Source: Pestalotiopsis fici W106-1
Taxonomy: Eukaryota; Ascomycota; Sordariomycetes; Amphisphaeriales; Sporocadaceae
Assembly (NCBI RefSeq): GCF_000516985.1
Contig: NW_006917092.1
Location: 4,281,520-4,345,519 of the forward strand
Length of the DNA: 64,000 nucleotides
Direction: 5' to 3'
The notes under the pieces were generated by a model that was not told where the DNA came from, ran no database searches, and saw only the letters and a list, made by a program, of their open reading frames with translations. Made by a program: the position numbers and the translations under genes. Positions 12,019 to 25,002 of the stretch are shown piece by piece (position 1 is the first letter of the stretch; each line of letters opens with the position of its first letter).

Positions 12019-14169
12019 ATGGTCAACCCCCTTGAGCATGGCGTATCCTTGACGATCTCGTTGGGTCGGGAGAAGAAGAAGTAGAAGAAGAAGAAAACGT
12101 TTGAATCAAAAAAGAGGGCCAGGGGGGCGGGGAAAGTTGGCAAAAGGAGAGCACAACAAGAAATTGGTCAAGACACAGACCTTAACATTCGGGAGAAGGG
12201 GAGGGGAGGGAAAGACGACCATTTGCAAAACGCACGACATACGACGCCACAAATGATGGTATATTGACGCCATGATCTGTACATTCGTGGCTTCCTCCTT
12301 CAATGGCCAATAACGATACCACGACCTCTCGCACAAACGACGAAACATCCCGTTTACGACGATATTTTGCATTGATGTGCTTCATTTACGATACCTTTGT
12401 TCCTGTTTTTTTTTTGTTTCTTGGTTTTTTCCCTTTTTCTTTACCCCTTTTCTTTTCATGTTTCAATGCGATGGCGTTTGGGGCTGCATTTACAAGGCTG
12501 GGCTCTCGAAATGCTTACCATCCACATTCGCTTCATCGAACAGATATATCTCTCCTCACGAATTTTCTTTTGCATTCAGTTGCGGCTCTGTTATTTTGGC
12601 GGGACGATGGAAATTTTGTTGGCTCTTAGATGTGCTCTTTTGGCATACTGCTGAAGTCTTTCCTTGTTGACGACTGAACGACCTCAAGATACCCTTCATT
12701 CTGTGGTGAGATGATGGGTTTGGCAGATGGCGAGGGACGTGGGATTTTAATGAAGATAGTAAACCATGCAAGTCCGTTGGGCAAAGATAGAGGTCACTCT
12801 CTGTGTGTGCGCCCACGGATGTTGAGTTGAGGGGGGTTGGGGGAGGATGGTTATCATTGGTTTCTTTCCCGCAAGATTCATCTGTACTGCATGAAATAGC
12901 ACCAGGTGAAAGATCTACGGGCTGATATTTGGCGACGCGTGGAATTGATATTGGTAATGGACTTGGACGTCAGGTGGATGATATTGATACCCGTGGTTTT
13001 CACATCCTAAGTTTGTGCTACAATCGTTCTTACTTTCAAAGTATATTCTTACCCTCTTCAGATTGGAGCGATCAGATAAGCAAGCGAAATAGATGATTTT
13101 GAGCACCTAGGTTAACGGGCGATCTAACTCGGTCAAGAACTGGGTACTACTGTGCGTGGTGATGATGGAGGTATTTTGTGTTTATTTTACCCATCAGGCT
13201 ATTTCGCGCTGTTAATCCAAAATTCTCAGAGCCGAAGCCGATATATGAACGACACACTGAAGTGAGTCAATACAATTGTAGACTCCCGAATTCATACTTC
13301 AGATGAATGGTTTTCTTATGCAAGACACAATGGCTATCCAGGTTGAGACTATATCTTCAATCCCCAGCCAATGAATTGTGCTCGTATAGTACGAACTGCT
13401 TGCACGCCAAAACTTTCGCGTTTTCGTCAATCGACCAACCCACACGTGAGAAATGGCCAAGGAGGTTCGTCTGCATGGATCGCTCCAGACGGTCAAATCC
13501 ATCAGAGCACGTTTCAGAGGTGATTTATGAGAGCAATTTCATTTTGATCTAGATAGACACGAGTTTTATATTCGTCATGAGTTCAACTATACCTCTGTAA
13601 TTTCATGTTGTTCGTTGGAATTAGACACCATATGACACTTGCCGAAAAGTGGTTGGTCACTGTTGTAACAGGTTTTGTGTCGCGGTGTGTGTGTGTGTAT
13701 GGATATGCATTTCCGAAGTTCCAGACATGTAACACGGAAGTCGTGCTGCGGGGCGGTCTTGTCTAGCCAACCTTGTGTCTCGGATGAAGACTCGAAAGTG
13801 CGACTTCACAGGGATTCTCAATTTCTAGGCCCTTTCCAGCCAAGGTAGAGACGACTGACAGGCAATCATGCTCCTTCTTAAAAGGTTGTCAACACGGGCC
13901 GCCAGCGGATCGACTGGTCATGATGCGGAGCATAACCGACATGCCCGAGTATCAATAGCCAGCCTTGACCCTACCAAGGAAAACATTCACCGTTCTGAGG
14001 CTTTGACATCATGTACATCAGATTGAATGTTGATTGAAATACCTAGTTCTACTTAAATAAATGTACAATATTTTGCACCGGGGTCCCACCCACGCAGACT
14101 TTGCTATAGATACAAGAGAATTATACCCCAACTCATAGATTCACAGACAGTGGCCGCTCCAATATCACC
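12019..14169. other. Intergenic, no gene seen
   Basis: Contains the 3' flank of the C2H2 gene, which is rich in GAA/AGA runs just after the stop, poly-T tracts around 12405-12460, and then unremarkable sequence up to the next start. Open frames of 80-110 codons here are T-rich and hydrophobic only because of poly-T, and I do not regard them as genes. Confidence 0.55.
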
Positions 14170-16222
14170 ATGCCTGCAGTAAAACAACCAATCCGGATCG
14201 GGGGCTGCTCCGGTGGCTTCTCAGATCGCCAAAGATCCATACATGATCTAGCAAAGAGTGGCGCTGTGGACTGCATCATTGGAGACTGGCTCTCGGAGTG
14301 TACAATGACACTACACGGCGCCGAGAAGCAAAGGAACGAGCAGCTCAAGAGAGAGGGAAAGCTGACAGAAGCAGCGCAGGGCCTCTTTGACCCAACCTTT
14401 CTCGACAATCTTTCGCCAGCCCTTCCTTACTGTCAGCAGTTTGGTATCAAGGTCGCTGTGAATGCGGGAGCCAGCGACACGGAGCTTCTAGCTCAGCTAG
14501 TCGACCAGGAGGTCAAGAAACAGGGCCTCGGTCTAAAGGTTGCTTGGGTTGCCGGAGATGAGGTGACAGACACGGTGAAGAAACTGTATGCCGAAGGGGA
14601 GGTCTTCCCTAGTCTGATGAATGGCAAGCCTCTCAAGGAGTGGGGTCATGACATTGTTGCCGCTCAGTAAGCTTTTGTTCCATCTCGCCCGCCATGGATG
14701 ATGGTACACTGACTCTACCTGAAGATGCTATATGGGCGGATCTGGTGTCGCCGAGGCCCTCAAGCGAGGTGCCGATATTGTGATTGCAGGCCGCGTTGCC
14801 GACGCGGCTCCCACCATTGGTGCTGCAATGTGGTGGCATGGCTGGGATAGAGAGACAGATATCGATCAGATTGCAGGCTCCCTGGTGTGCGGACACTTGA
14901 TCGAGTGCTCTGCTTATGTCACGGGTGGCTACTATTCGGGCTTCAAGAGCCTCATGGAGGGATGCGAGAACCTCGGCTTTCCCATTGCCGAGATACATGC
15001 CGATGGCAGCTGTATACTTACCAAGGAGGCCAATACCGGCGGAGAGGTTGGTATACGAATCATCTTTCATACATCTTCTAACCGCTGTACATGCTGACAA
15101 AATATTGTTGATCAGATATCCGTTGGCACCGTTTCGTCGCAACTTCTCTATGAGATCCAGGGACCGCTCTACTACGGCTCCGATGTTACGGCAAACCTGG
15201 AAGGTGTTGTGATGAAACAGCTTGGAAAGGATAGAGTCTTGGTGAGTGGAGTGAAAGGTCTGCCAGCTCCAGCAACTACCAAGGTTGGCATCACAGCTTG
15301 GGGAGGCTATCAGGCCGAGTTCCATGTCTACATCTGCGGTCTGGACCTTGAGGCCAAGGCAGAATGGACAGAACGCCAGATTCGTTACTCGATCGGCGAT
15401 GCCATCAAGGATCTCACCTGTCTGGAGTTTCAGTTGCTAGGATACTGCCCAGAAAACCCCAAGAACCAAGACGTAGCCAGCGTCGACTTGCGCGTCTTTG
15501 TTCAAACCAAGAGAAAGGAATTGGTTGACAAGTTCACACTCGATGTCCCCGGATTCAACAGGTGGTGCATGGAGAACTTTCTACAAAGCTGCCCCGGTGC
15601 TACACTGGGAAATGACCAGAGACAGTCCCAGGGCAGGGAGTTTTATGAATACTTTGTCACCTTGATTCCTCAGTCAATCCTCAAACACCAGGCCATCTTG
15701 ATGTGGTCCGGAGAGATCATCGACATTCCAGTGCAGGATAATGTCAGATCAGACTATCCGAGGGATCAGAAGAGCTACGAGACCCCGGATCCGGTGGCTC
15801 TCTCCAGTTTCGGACCAACCACCCGCGGGCCGCTTGGCTGGATTGTCGGGGGGAGATCAGGAGACAAGGCGAGCGATGCCAACGTGGGTTTTTACGTTCG
15901 CCACGACGATGAGTGGGACTGGCTCAGAAGCATCCTTACCATGGATAAGATAGCACAGCTCCTCGACGGCACGAATAGGGGGGCAAAGATTGAGCGATTT
16001 GAAATTCCTGGCATTCGGGCAGTTCACTTTCTGTTGAGGGACCATATTGACCGTGGATTCAACTCTACTTCCGACATGGATACCCTCGGCAAGAATCTGT
16101 AAGTTCTTCTCCTTTCAACGCCAAAGCCGCTAGGAATTGACTGACAATGTCCAAGCTGTGAATACTTGAGGGCGAAACATATCGATATTCCAAATAAATT
16201 CCTCGCAAGAGGGCGGTTCTAG
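14170..16222 (+). CDS. AtuA / DUF1446 family protein (acyclic terpene utilisation-like)
   Basis: Four exons (14170-14666, 14725-15046, 15116-16098, 16156-16222) encode 622 aa. The introns are 58, 69 and 57 nt. The last exon is only 67 nt, but it restores the family's usual ending (EYLRAKHIDIPNKFL, then RGRF and stop), whereas reading through its donor stops at once. The N-terminal AtuA domain (about residues 8-470) has the glycine-rich IRIGGCSGGFSDR start, the YMGGSGVAEALKRGADIVIAGR stretch (split in the exon 1/2 region) and LLYEIQGPLYY. From about residue 510 comes the C-terminal ferredoxin-fold-like domain, opening with PLGWIVGGRSGDKASDANVG. Bacterial AtuA belongs to citronellol/geraniol catabolism. 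Fungal homologues are widespread but their substrate is uncertain, so no symbol is given. No signal peptide is seen, so it is probably cytosolic. Confidence 0.9.
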
Positions 16223-17386
16223 GGGCAGAACAGACATACTGTAGCTGGGATACGGCCATTTGCCTTGTGTTCCCATGTGTACATTGAGCTTATACTAGGA
16301 GTTACGATGACCGAAGGATATGTACAATTCTCCCTGGCGCAGGCTACCAATGCCAATTATTTTACCAAATACACGTTTTCTTTATCTGTAGACATTCCAG
16401 GGCGGCCATGCTCAACCCAGGCTACAGCAATGCGCCTATCTTCATTGGTACATATTATCCTTTATTGAGGAAAAAAAAACTAAAGAATCAATTATTATTT
16501 CTGATTATTTGTCTTGTACACGTATTAATAAGCATATCCTATCTTCTACTCTCTTACAATATTACTAGGTACTCTGCAAGTCCCCAAGTGCTTCGCAATA
16601 TCTGTGCTTAAGCTTATAGGTATTTAGATACCAGGCAGTTATGCATTTGTGATTTAACAGCCACTCGCTAACCTTAACCCAGACTGCACACATGTAGCCT
16701 AGCCATAACCCGAAACCCACCCAACGTCCCCCACAACAACTGGTTGCCAAATTTTATACCCTCATATTACGAGATGCTACGACAACTCTACTGTCGTGGC
16801 TGAAGATGAGTGTGAATAGTATTGAGCATTTTACCTTGACAGCTGGCCATGTTCGGCCCATTCGCCGTTGCCTATCTCAGTGATCCGGTTCCGTTCCCAA
16901 TTTGGTCACCTGTGATGTTGAAGGAGGAGGCCTTCTTCAGATTCCATCCCGGCTAAAAGCAGTGCAGCTATGTAGATACTATTCACTCCATGGCCAGGAC
17001 TAGCCATATCGAGCATTTTCCTGTCGAAAAAGAACCGTCTGGTATAGCAACATAGATTCACTTGGCCAATAATCAAAACCACTTGTTCCGGAGAAGAGGC
17101 TCAATGGGTCGCGCTGCTTGGCACTCTACTTGCCGCAGCCACAACCGCTTTATTCCTTTTTTTTTTTTTTTTTTTCTCTCTCTCTCTTTTCTTTTCTTTC
17201 TTTCCCCTCCTTCCTAAATAACCACTCTATCTCCGCTGAACTACAAGCCGCGCCTCTGCTCTATATATCACTCTGACTGAGATTCTCTCAACACCACGCC
17301 GTAGAGTACTACCTACGTATTTGTCTTCTCAATCAACTACATGGTGACCGTTGACATCGGAACAATCTCTCGGAACAATCTCTCAG
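16223..17386. other. Intergenic: chitin deacetylase promoter region
   Basis: No gene seen. The last 250 bp contain a long poly-T/CT tract (about 17157-17215) followed by a TATA-like element, typical of strong filamentous-fungal promoters. Confidence 0.6.
17262..17268 (+). promoter_or_regulatory. Candidate TATA box
   Basis: TATATAT lies about 120 bp before the chitin deacetylase ATG, just downstream of a pyrimidine tract. Position and context fit a core promoter, but this is based on motif and spacing only. Confidence 0.4.
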
Positions 17387-18385
17387 ATGCATTTAACGTC
17401 CCTCCTCTTGCCGCTTGCTGTGGCAATCAGTGTGTCGGCTGTAGCAGTTCCTGGACCAATCGACCTCATCCGCCGTGCCCACACAACAGGAACAGTAATT
17501 ACAAAATGCTCAAAGCCTGGAGTGCTGGCTCTAGCCTTTGACGACGGTCCATATACTTGTATGTCACATGTCTGGGTTTCTCTTGGTCTCTGCTGCTTAC
17601 ATTATTGGTCGTTTTCTAGACACATCGGCCTTGGTTGACAAATTGGATGCTGCCGGGGCAAAAGGTACCTTCTTCTTTACAGGTACCCTTTATGGTGAGC
17701 GAGAGATATCTACTCGGGCTATTTTGTCTGTCATTTTCTTCTAAACAAAATACCAGGGTGTATCTATAACCAGAGAGCCGCCGTAAAGAAAGCATATGAC
17801 AACGGCCACCAGGTTTCTTCACATACGTGGTATGTCATGATTACACAAGAGTGCCAATGTCCTACTAACCATATCCTTACCAAAGGACTCATGCAAATCT
17901 TGCCAATCTTGGCACCTCGCAGATCCAATCCGAAATGACCAAGGTCGAGCAGGCATTTGTCAACATATTCGGCAAGAAGCCAGCCTACATGCGTCCTCCA
18001 AACCTGGCAACAAGCAGCAACATGCTGTCAGTCATGAGCCAGATGGGATATTCTGTGATTACGGACGACATCGACGCCGGTGACTGGAATCACCAAACTG
18101 CTCAGCAGAGCGAGCAGAAATTCACACAGGCAGGGGCCAGCGGCAATGGTCATATCCCGCTCATGCACGAGACTTATGATTCAACGGTCAATACACTGGT
18201 GCCGTGGCTCATCAATTGGGCCAAGAGCAACAATCTCAAGATTGTAACTGTCGGTAAGTGCCCTTGGCGTCCTGGGTCGTTGTTGCTAGCCATAGCTGAC
18301 CTTCATCTTAGCCGAGTGCCTCGACGACGCCGCGAACATGTACCAGCCAGGTACCTTCACGGGCGATGGGGCTACGAGCTGCTGA
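17387..18385 (+). CDS. Secreted polysaccharide (chitin) deacetylase, CE4 family
   Basis: Five exons (17387-17558, 17620-17694, 17757-17829, 17886-18253, 18312-18385) encode 253 aa. Enzymes of this family remove N-acetyl groups from chitin oligomers or polymer, or O-acetyl groups from xylan, with a divalent metal. An N-terminal hydrophobic signal peptide (about residues 1-20) is followed by a NodB domain with all five catalytic motifs: FDDGP at 51-55, S-H-T-W-T-H at 104-109 (metal histidines), RPP at 143-145, DIDAGDW at 168-174, and LMH at 199-201. There is no chitin-binding module and no GPI-type tail, so a soluble secreted enzyme is likely. An earlier ATG at 17341 is in another frame and was not used. 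Substrate choice between chitin and xylan cannot be read from the sequence; the overall look favours chitin deacetylase. Confidence 0.93.
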
Positions 18386-19867
18386 TCGAGGTGCGATATT
18401 GCTTGCTAGAAACTGGTTGTCAAGCGAGGGTACGAAATGACTAAAAGGCTCCAACATCGTGGCTCGAAATTTGACGTGTCGATTCAACTTTTCTTCTCTT
18501 TTCCGTACCCATAAGCTACCGTAGATTTCAGAGACGCGAATTTGCGCTCAGCGGATACCACCTCGTCTTTGTTCCCATGCAAGGGTTTCGAGCAAGTGAT
18601 GGCTATGAAATGCCACTGCAGTTCTGTTTTTAGCAACCCGAGATGCAACGACTGTGCTCATATAAGTCACGTTTGTTCCTCTGCTTTTCAATTACTAATA
18701 CTCATGCCCACCGCAAGGATCACTCTATGCCAGCCAGCCCAAGTCTTGAGCGTATTCGTGAACCATTTATGAAGTAGGTGTTGCCTTTGAGATCAAGGAG
18801 TGTTCCTCTAGGAATATCGGGCACGGTGGCGCTATTTGATGTGGAACAGATATAATGAAATTCGTGAAAAAGAGTTATATGAACGAATGTTTATATTTAT
18901 ATTTCTATTTGTATAGATTCAGCAGTACTCGAGGCAGAGTCAGGAGCCTTATATTTCCGTTGGCACCCGTGCCTTTGCACAGTCCGAGCCAATCCTGTGC
19001 AATGGCTGTAGAGCACCATGGTCCTGGCCATCGGGTGTATAAATCTTTGTTTTCAGGGGAGGGAGGGGGGGAATAAATTTGGAATAATGTCGTTTCGTAG
19101 ACATTAACAATTCGATAGTGGCGGCAGCTCAGGGTAAGTGAGTAAAGTCAGTGAGAATTAAACGTCAGCAATCCCGACCCGCAATCGGGGCCCGGGGCCA
19201 TCTTTCTAGTAATTCCATATCCAAGTCTTGTGTAGTCAAGGAAATAAGTATGTATATCGCACCGAGTTTACCTATTTTTTTTTCTCTTTTTTTTTTCCCT
19301 CAATCTGCAGCTGTAATAACATTTCAACTTCATTGACCATGATTTAATTTTACTCTACTCCTACTCATTCGTTGACCATTGTCCCACTGAAGCATATTGA
19401 TGCCTCGGCTATAGCAACAGTCAAGAGAGAGAAATGCAAAAATTCAGATGGAAGCACTATGCAAGCAGAACAAGTAGTCGAATGAGAAACATGGAGGAAA
19501 GACAATACAGAGTATGTAAGTGGTGAATGTAAGATGATACTTCGCCTACTTGCTACTAATGTACTTACTTACATACCTGCACATGTGTATTGAATACTGT
19601 CATGTTTGTTTGGTTCTTTCCCCACCAAAACACTAGAATAGCGGCGGAGCTTGCTCAATTTGTGTTGGTGTCCCACTGTCCCAATAAACCCCCCCAAGCT
19701 GAAGGAAGGAGGAGTCGCGCGACACGCGCCTGCGCCCCCAATTGACCACCCACATTACGGCTCTGAAGCGAAGCTCAACCGCCCGCGCGCTCACCTCGAA
19801 TGCCAGACTTCGCGGTAAAACACCGGCGATCCGATCTCGAGTGGTTCGGCTCTATCGAGCGAGGATC
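18386..19867. other. Intergenic, no gene seen
   Basis: 3' flank of the deacetylase gene and 5' flank of the Zn2Cys6 gene. AT-rich patches and poly-T are present at 19270-19300. No convincing coding or RNA gene. Confidence 0.55.
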
Positions 19868-22584
19868 ATGTCTGCCGATTCGACAGACCCTTCAGCCTAC
19901 CCGGCCTTGGCTGAGGCTGTTGCCGCCGTTCATGAACACGAAGCTCACGCCCACGCTCAGGTCGCTGCTGCTGCCGCCGCCGCCGCTGCCGTCGCCGCAG
20001 AAGGTGATGCAGCAGCAGCAACAACAACAACAACAACACAAGTTCAAGCTGCTGAACCTGGATCGGAATCAAGATCGGAATCTGGAAATACAATCATCAC
20101 TGGACCTGGAGTCGTAGCTGGCCCCGAAGCTGATACTGCAACTGGGACTGGACCTGGATCCAGACCTCAGCCTCCGTCGCCGCAGAATCCACAACCTCAT
20201 CACCATCATCCTCATCCTCACCACTACCCCGATCAACACCACTCTGAGCAGCAGCAAACGCCGCCGACTCACGATCAGCACCAGGCTCACGCTGCACCGC
20301 CGCCAGAATCGTCCTCGCAAAGCGACAATCACCAACTTCCCACCTCTCTCCAGTATGACGACGGCCTTTCGGTTGCCGCCACTGCTGTTGCCCATCATGG
20401 ACTACAGGCTCTCGAGGCTGCGACTGCTACCGCCGTCGCCCCGAGTCCTCTGGCTCAGCAGTATGCCCAGTCCGCTTCAATGCATGTTGCCGAGGTCGCT
20501 CCGTATACTCCCATGACTCCCCAGCAGTCTGTACACAATGGCGCCTCCATGAGCCCTACTCCATTGCAACCGCAGCCGCAACCTCAGCCTCAGCAACCAC
20601 CTCACCAGATGCCACCACACCCGCCGCTGCTGCAGCAACAGCAACAACAACAACCGCCGCCGCCGCCACAGCAGGCTGCCCAAAAGGTGACAAGACTTCG
20701 CCGGGCTTGTGACATGTGCAGTTCGCGCAAAGTAAAGGTGAGAATCATTCCGTCCTTCGCGGCATGTTTTAAGATCCGTCAAGGCTAATTTCCGTGGCTA
20801 TCTATATGTAGTGTGACGAGAGTGGTCCGCCATGCAAGCCGTGCAAGGACTTGAACGTCGAATGCACCTTTTCGAGAGAGATGAAGCGGCGCGGCCCCCC
20901 GAACAAACATGCAGAGGCGGCCAAGGCGGCCAAACGAGCCAGAATGGAAGGACTTTCACCGGTTCAGAACATCACCGATGCCCGGGTCATCCTCGGCGGC
21001 CAGGCCAATGTCCTTGATGCCGAGGTCATTGCCCCTTGGCCAGTCTTGACTCTCTTGGTAGATGACTTCTTCACCTACATCCATCCTCTCATGCCCTTTC
21101 CTCATGAGCCGACCTTCCGGGCAGCTTTCAATGCTCGGGCCGATAGGACGAGCACCGAGTTCCTTGCCCTGCTTGCCAGTATGATAGGCGTTCTCGTAGC
21201 ATCTTTTCCACGAAGTGCTCGTGCACATCTCAAGGCGACGCATAGCACCAACCTCTTTCCGACGGCCATAACCATGATAGATCGCTGTCGCGCCGTGGCA
21301 ATGGACGCCCGCGGATCGACCTACATGGCCAAGGAAGACATGACTGTCGACGACGCAGCTACAAGCTACTTCCTAGCTCTATCAGCTGCCTATACCTTGC
21401 AATGGAAGACATGCAAGAGATTCATGGCTGAAACCATGACCTTCTGTCGGGAACTGCTAGCTCACCGACGATCAGACGCTGTTTCAAGCGTAGCCGACAT
21501 AGCAGCCGCTTTGAGCGGCACCAACAGGGCAATGAATCACATCCAGGATCAAATAAGCAAGCGCATCTTTTGGGTCATGGTGGCTGGGCTTCGTTCAATG
21601 ACGCAGCTAGGCGCGTCCATCAACGAGATACCGCTCCCGCCACCAACCACACAGGAACCATACCCTGATTTGCCAGTCGAAGTTGACGACGAGCTCATAT
21701 ATCCACATCAAATTCTTGCCCAGCCTGAAGGTACCACGGCACTCATTACCGGCTTCAACCACAATGTAAACACGTACATGGCCATGAATGAGCTTGTCGG
21801 CGTTGACATGTGCTACGGCATCAACTTTTTTGAATGGTCTGCCCAGAAATCCATGTTGAGCAACGCGCTCTCCTCTACGAAGGCCCATCTGGAGAGGCTG
21901 CCTGACTCGCTCCAGATCAAGATTGATCCGGCGCAGCTCGAGAATGGCCTTGGAGCCGTGGCTGATGACCCAAACCTGCGGTACTACCCGCCAGCATTCC
22001 CGGCAACTCAACCACCCAATGACGTACGTCACGCCTTGGCCGAGGATCCTCACCGACGAAGGCGGTTACAGTTGGAGATCCAGAAAGCCAACATTTATGC
22101 ATCTCAGCTGGCCACCCGTTCGTATTTTGTCGAACGCTATCTAAATCTCCGTGACAACCACAAGGCACAGGAACACGCGGCCACGGGCGACGCGAAAACC
22201 AATGGCGACGTGCGTGATGAGATGGATAACATGGTGTATGAAGAGCGCGAGGCCATCATCAAGAACTTGCTCACAGTCCTCACATCCATCACTCAACGCA
22301 ACATGGAGCCAAATGGGGTCTCACTGGTCAACAAGATCCGGCAGATTGCAAGCACACTGCTCAATGATGCTCCAGAGCGTAAGGGGCCAGTAGCAAAACA
22401 AGCGGAAGAATACCTGGGCAAGTTTCTTGAGATACTGGTCAAGCTGGAGCGCACTGGCGCCAATACTGCGCCTGGTACCATGACACCGCAGGATGAAGAT
22501 GACGAGCTACAACACTGGGCGAGCCTGCGGGACTACCAAATTCAGTTTGTCAATAGTGGCGGCTTCCTTGGGTCCTCGTACTAG
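19868..22584 (+). CDS. Zn(II)2Cys6 fungal transcription factor
   Basis: Two exons, 19868-20737 and 20812-22584, give 880 aa; the 74-nt intron lies immediately before the third cluster cysteine. The first 270 residues are low complexity, with poly-Ala, poly-Thr, His/Pro-rich and poly-Gln/Pro tracts. The Zn2Cys6 cluster is C281-X2-C284-X6-C291-X6-C298-X2-C301-X6-C308, followed by a basic linker (MKRRGPPNKHAEAAKAAKRA) that should set dimer spacing on DNA. A fungal-specific transcription factor middle region begins near LTLLVDDFFTYIHPLMPF and runs on without frame breaks to the end. ATG 19868 was chosen because it is the only ATG before the low-complexity region; the open frame extends upstream without one. 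Expected to be nuclear. The cluster and linker resemble a conserved family of sugar- or cellulose-responsive regulators, but I cannot name the orthologue. Confidence 0.91.
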
Positions 22585-25002
22585 TTCTGTGATGGCCTTG
22601 CCATTCTGCTGCCCTTTGGCCCCTGATGCCGTTGGGACCCTCAAGTCGCGCGGGTGGGTGGACGCTATACAACTAACCTAGGCAGCTCTGGTTGGTCACA
22701 TTCTCAGCATTCGTGTGCCTTTGATGCCACCATGCAAACAAACACTTTCGCCCATGATCTGCCGGGTTTAACCCTGGCGCGAGTTGAAAGTCGATGGACA
22801 ATGCATTGCTATATGACCATGACTTTGTACAGTAGAAATTTGCCCAGCCTTTTGTTATCTGATTGATACCCAAACCTTTCCTGGGTCTGCGCAAGGAGTT
22901 TATGGGCTCAATGGGGACTGTCGAGCGCTGCCGCCCATGAACCATGTAAAAATGGTTGGACCAGCTGGCTAGATGTATGAAATTACGAAATATTAGCACT
23001 TGTCCCAGGTCCTGCCTGCTTGCTGAACCAAATCTCGGCCCACGACAAACAGTATTATTTACGAGTGACTGTCTGTGATGGGGACAGAACTCCCCAAGGT
23101 TACCAACATCATCGGAGAATGGAACTCCGTCACTACCTGTGTAGCCTGGTGATGAGTTGCTCCAACTCCGTCATTGCCGGGGGTAAGCTGGAACGCGTCA
23201 TCTCAACACGACTGAGCCCAGGAGGAGTGTCCCGACCTCCAGACATGTGTGGAGTCTATACAAAGCTAAGCTGGTGAGGACAACGGTGATATAGTCAGTC
23301 TACTACGAGCCGGAGCTGATCACACGTGATGGCGCACACAGGTGGCTTTTACCGTGACCGTTTTCCGCGACATGATGAATGCGGGCATGAGCTCTGCCGT
23401 CTGCATGATTTAGCATTGAAGTCGTCCGCCCTCTCCTGTGACTTCGGAATCAGTGAGGGAAATTCTAGGGGCATTTGCTTTGAATGGCTTGGACCCCCCC
23501 CCCCCCCCCCAACGGTACTATCCCGGCGTGGAGTGTCGCCAATGGATTCGTGGGAACGTTGACCACTTTGGCTGGAGAACGACTTGACTGATCCGGGAGG
23601 GTCGTGTTCGAGGGATGCCTCCTCGGCGATATGCAGTGCTAGTGTCCGAGCAACACGCACCACCCCTTCATGTGGCCATCTATCTGTAATTTGAACATGT
23701 CCACCCTGGCTCGTCCTGACTGACCAAGCTGGCCAACGTCGAGGATGGAAGGAAGAAGAAGAAGAGGAAGCAAAATCCAAGGTACATCATGAGTGCTACG
23801 TTATGGAGTGATATGTTGTAATCGAACCGCGGCCTCATGATGGTAATAGAAGATTTCTACAGTCCTAGCGGCAGGTAGGATGTCGTTGCAGTGTCACAAT
23901 GACCAAGTACTTTCTCCTGGAATATCACACACACACGACGCTGCTGTTCTATGCATATTTGACCTTATAAATACAGCCATTCTCCAAGCAATGTATTGGT
24001 TGAGTGTCCGTTTTCATTATTGCAACCCTTCTCTTTCTTGGGACGTGACCTCGCGAGATCCAAGGAAATGACAAGCCCTGCTTCACTAGAGGGGGTTTTC
24101 TCTTTTCCATCCCTTGCAGAATTGTGAGTGGCTTCAGGTTGGCAGTGGCTGGACACGGGATGTGTTTTCCAAACGTTTGCGAATCCTTGGCTACAACAAG
24201 AGTGCCAACAACGTGTAAGCTTTTGACAAGACTTTCTGAGAGAGTATCCATGGGATAAAATTCATTGCGACTCGAGACGGTAATAAGCATATTTCGTATT
24301 CAAGGTTGCCGAGTTGGACAAGATAAAGGGCAGATCCAGTATGGCTTTGTCTTCGTTCTGCCGGTTACGAGTCAATGTTCGTTGGGACAGTTGGCCGGGG
24401 GACCTCAAAGATGATCTCTTTTCTGTATTGATAATTCGAGGTCCCATTTTCAATCTTGACAGTCTCACTTCAGGGGTTCGCTTCTTTGACGTTGCGGTTT
24501 TACTTTGAGCCAGTCAACCAGCCGTTACTCGACCACATCTCTGATTGGTGGAGCAGCAATTCCCCTTTCCTCTTCTGGCAATTCTACAATACACTCCGCT
24601 ACACGCCAGGACCCCCGACGTGACGAAAGCAATGCCGTTTCTGGAAACCCTCCGTCTTGTTCCTAGTCAGGCAAGTATGTCTAGGCACAATGCCAAGTGA
24701 CCTCCGGGGGGACGGGAGTTCTATAGACGGCCCTGCATAGGATCCCTCAGGGGGGCTCGGGATCGTGATTGCTCCATCCATCGCACCAGGAATCATCATT
24801 GGTGAAGTTTGCCCAGGAATGATTGTGGCGCTCTTATAAGTTGGGTCGGCCATCTCTCTATCCACTGTTTTATTCTTGATATCGGGTCTGCCAAGGCTGA
24901 GATCTATAGTATCGTGTTGCCAGATAGATTCGATTACCATTGCTGATCATTGCCCTCCTCATACATCTTATTTACTCTTGCACCTTTCCCCCCTCTGACA
25001 CG
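22585..25002. other. Intergenic, no gene seen
   Basis: About 2.4 kb with no supported gene. It contains a 17-base poly-C tract (23494-23510), GA-rich runs near 23750, and the LPMO promoter at the right end. Open frames of up to 143 codons were inspected and lack domains or plausible splice partners. Confidence 0.55.
23494..23510. repeat. Poly-C homopolymer (17 C)
   Basis: Seventeen consecutive C residues in otherwise mixed intergenic sequence. The exact length is prone to sequencing error. Confidence 0.9.

Noticed and set aside
12303..12670. Overlapping hydrophobic open frames
   Set aside because: The Phe/Leu richness is due to poly-T tracts in the 3' flank of the C2H2 gene.
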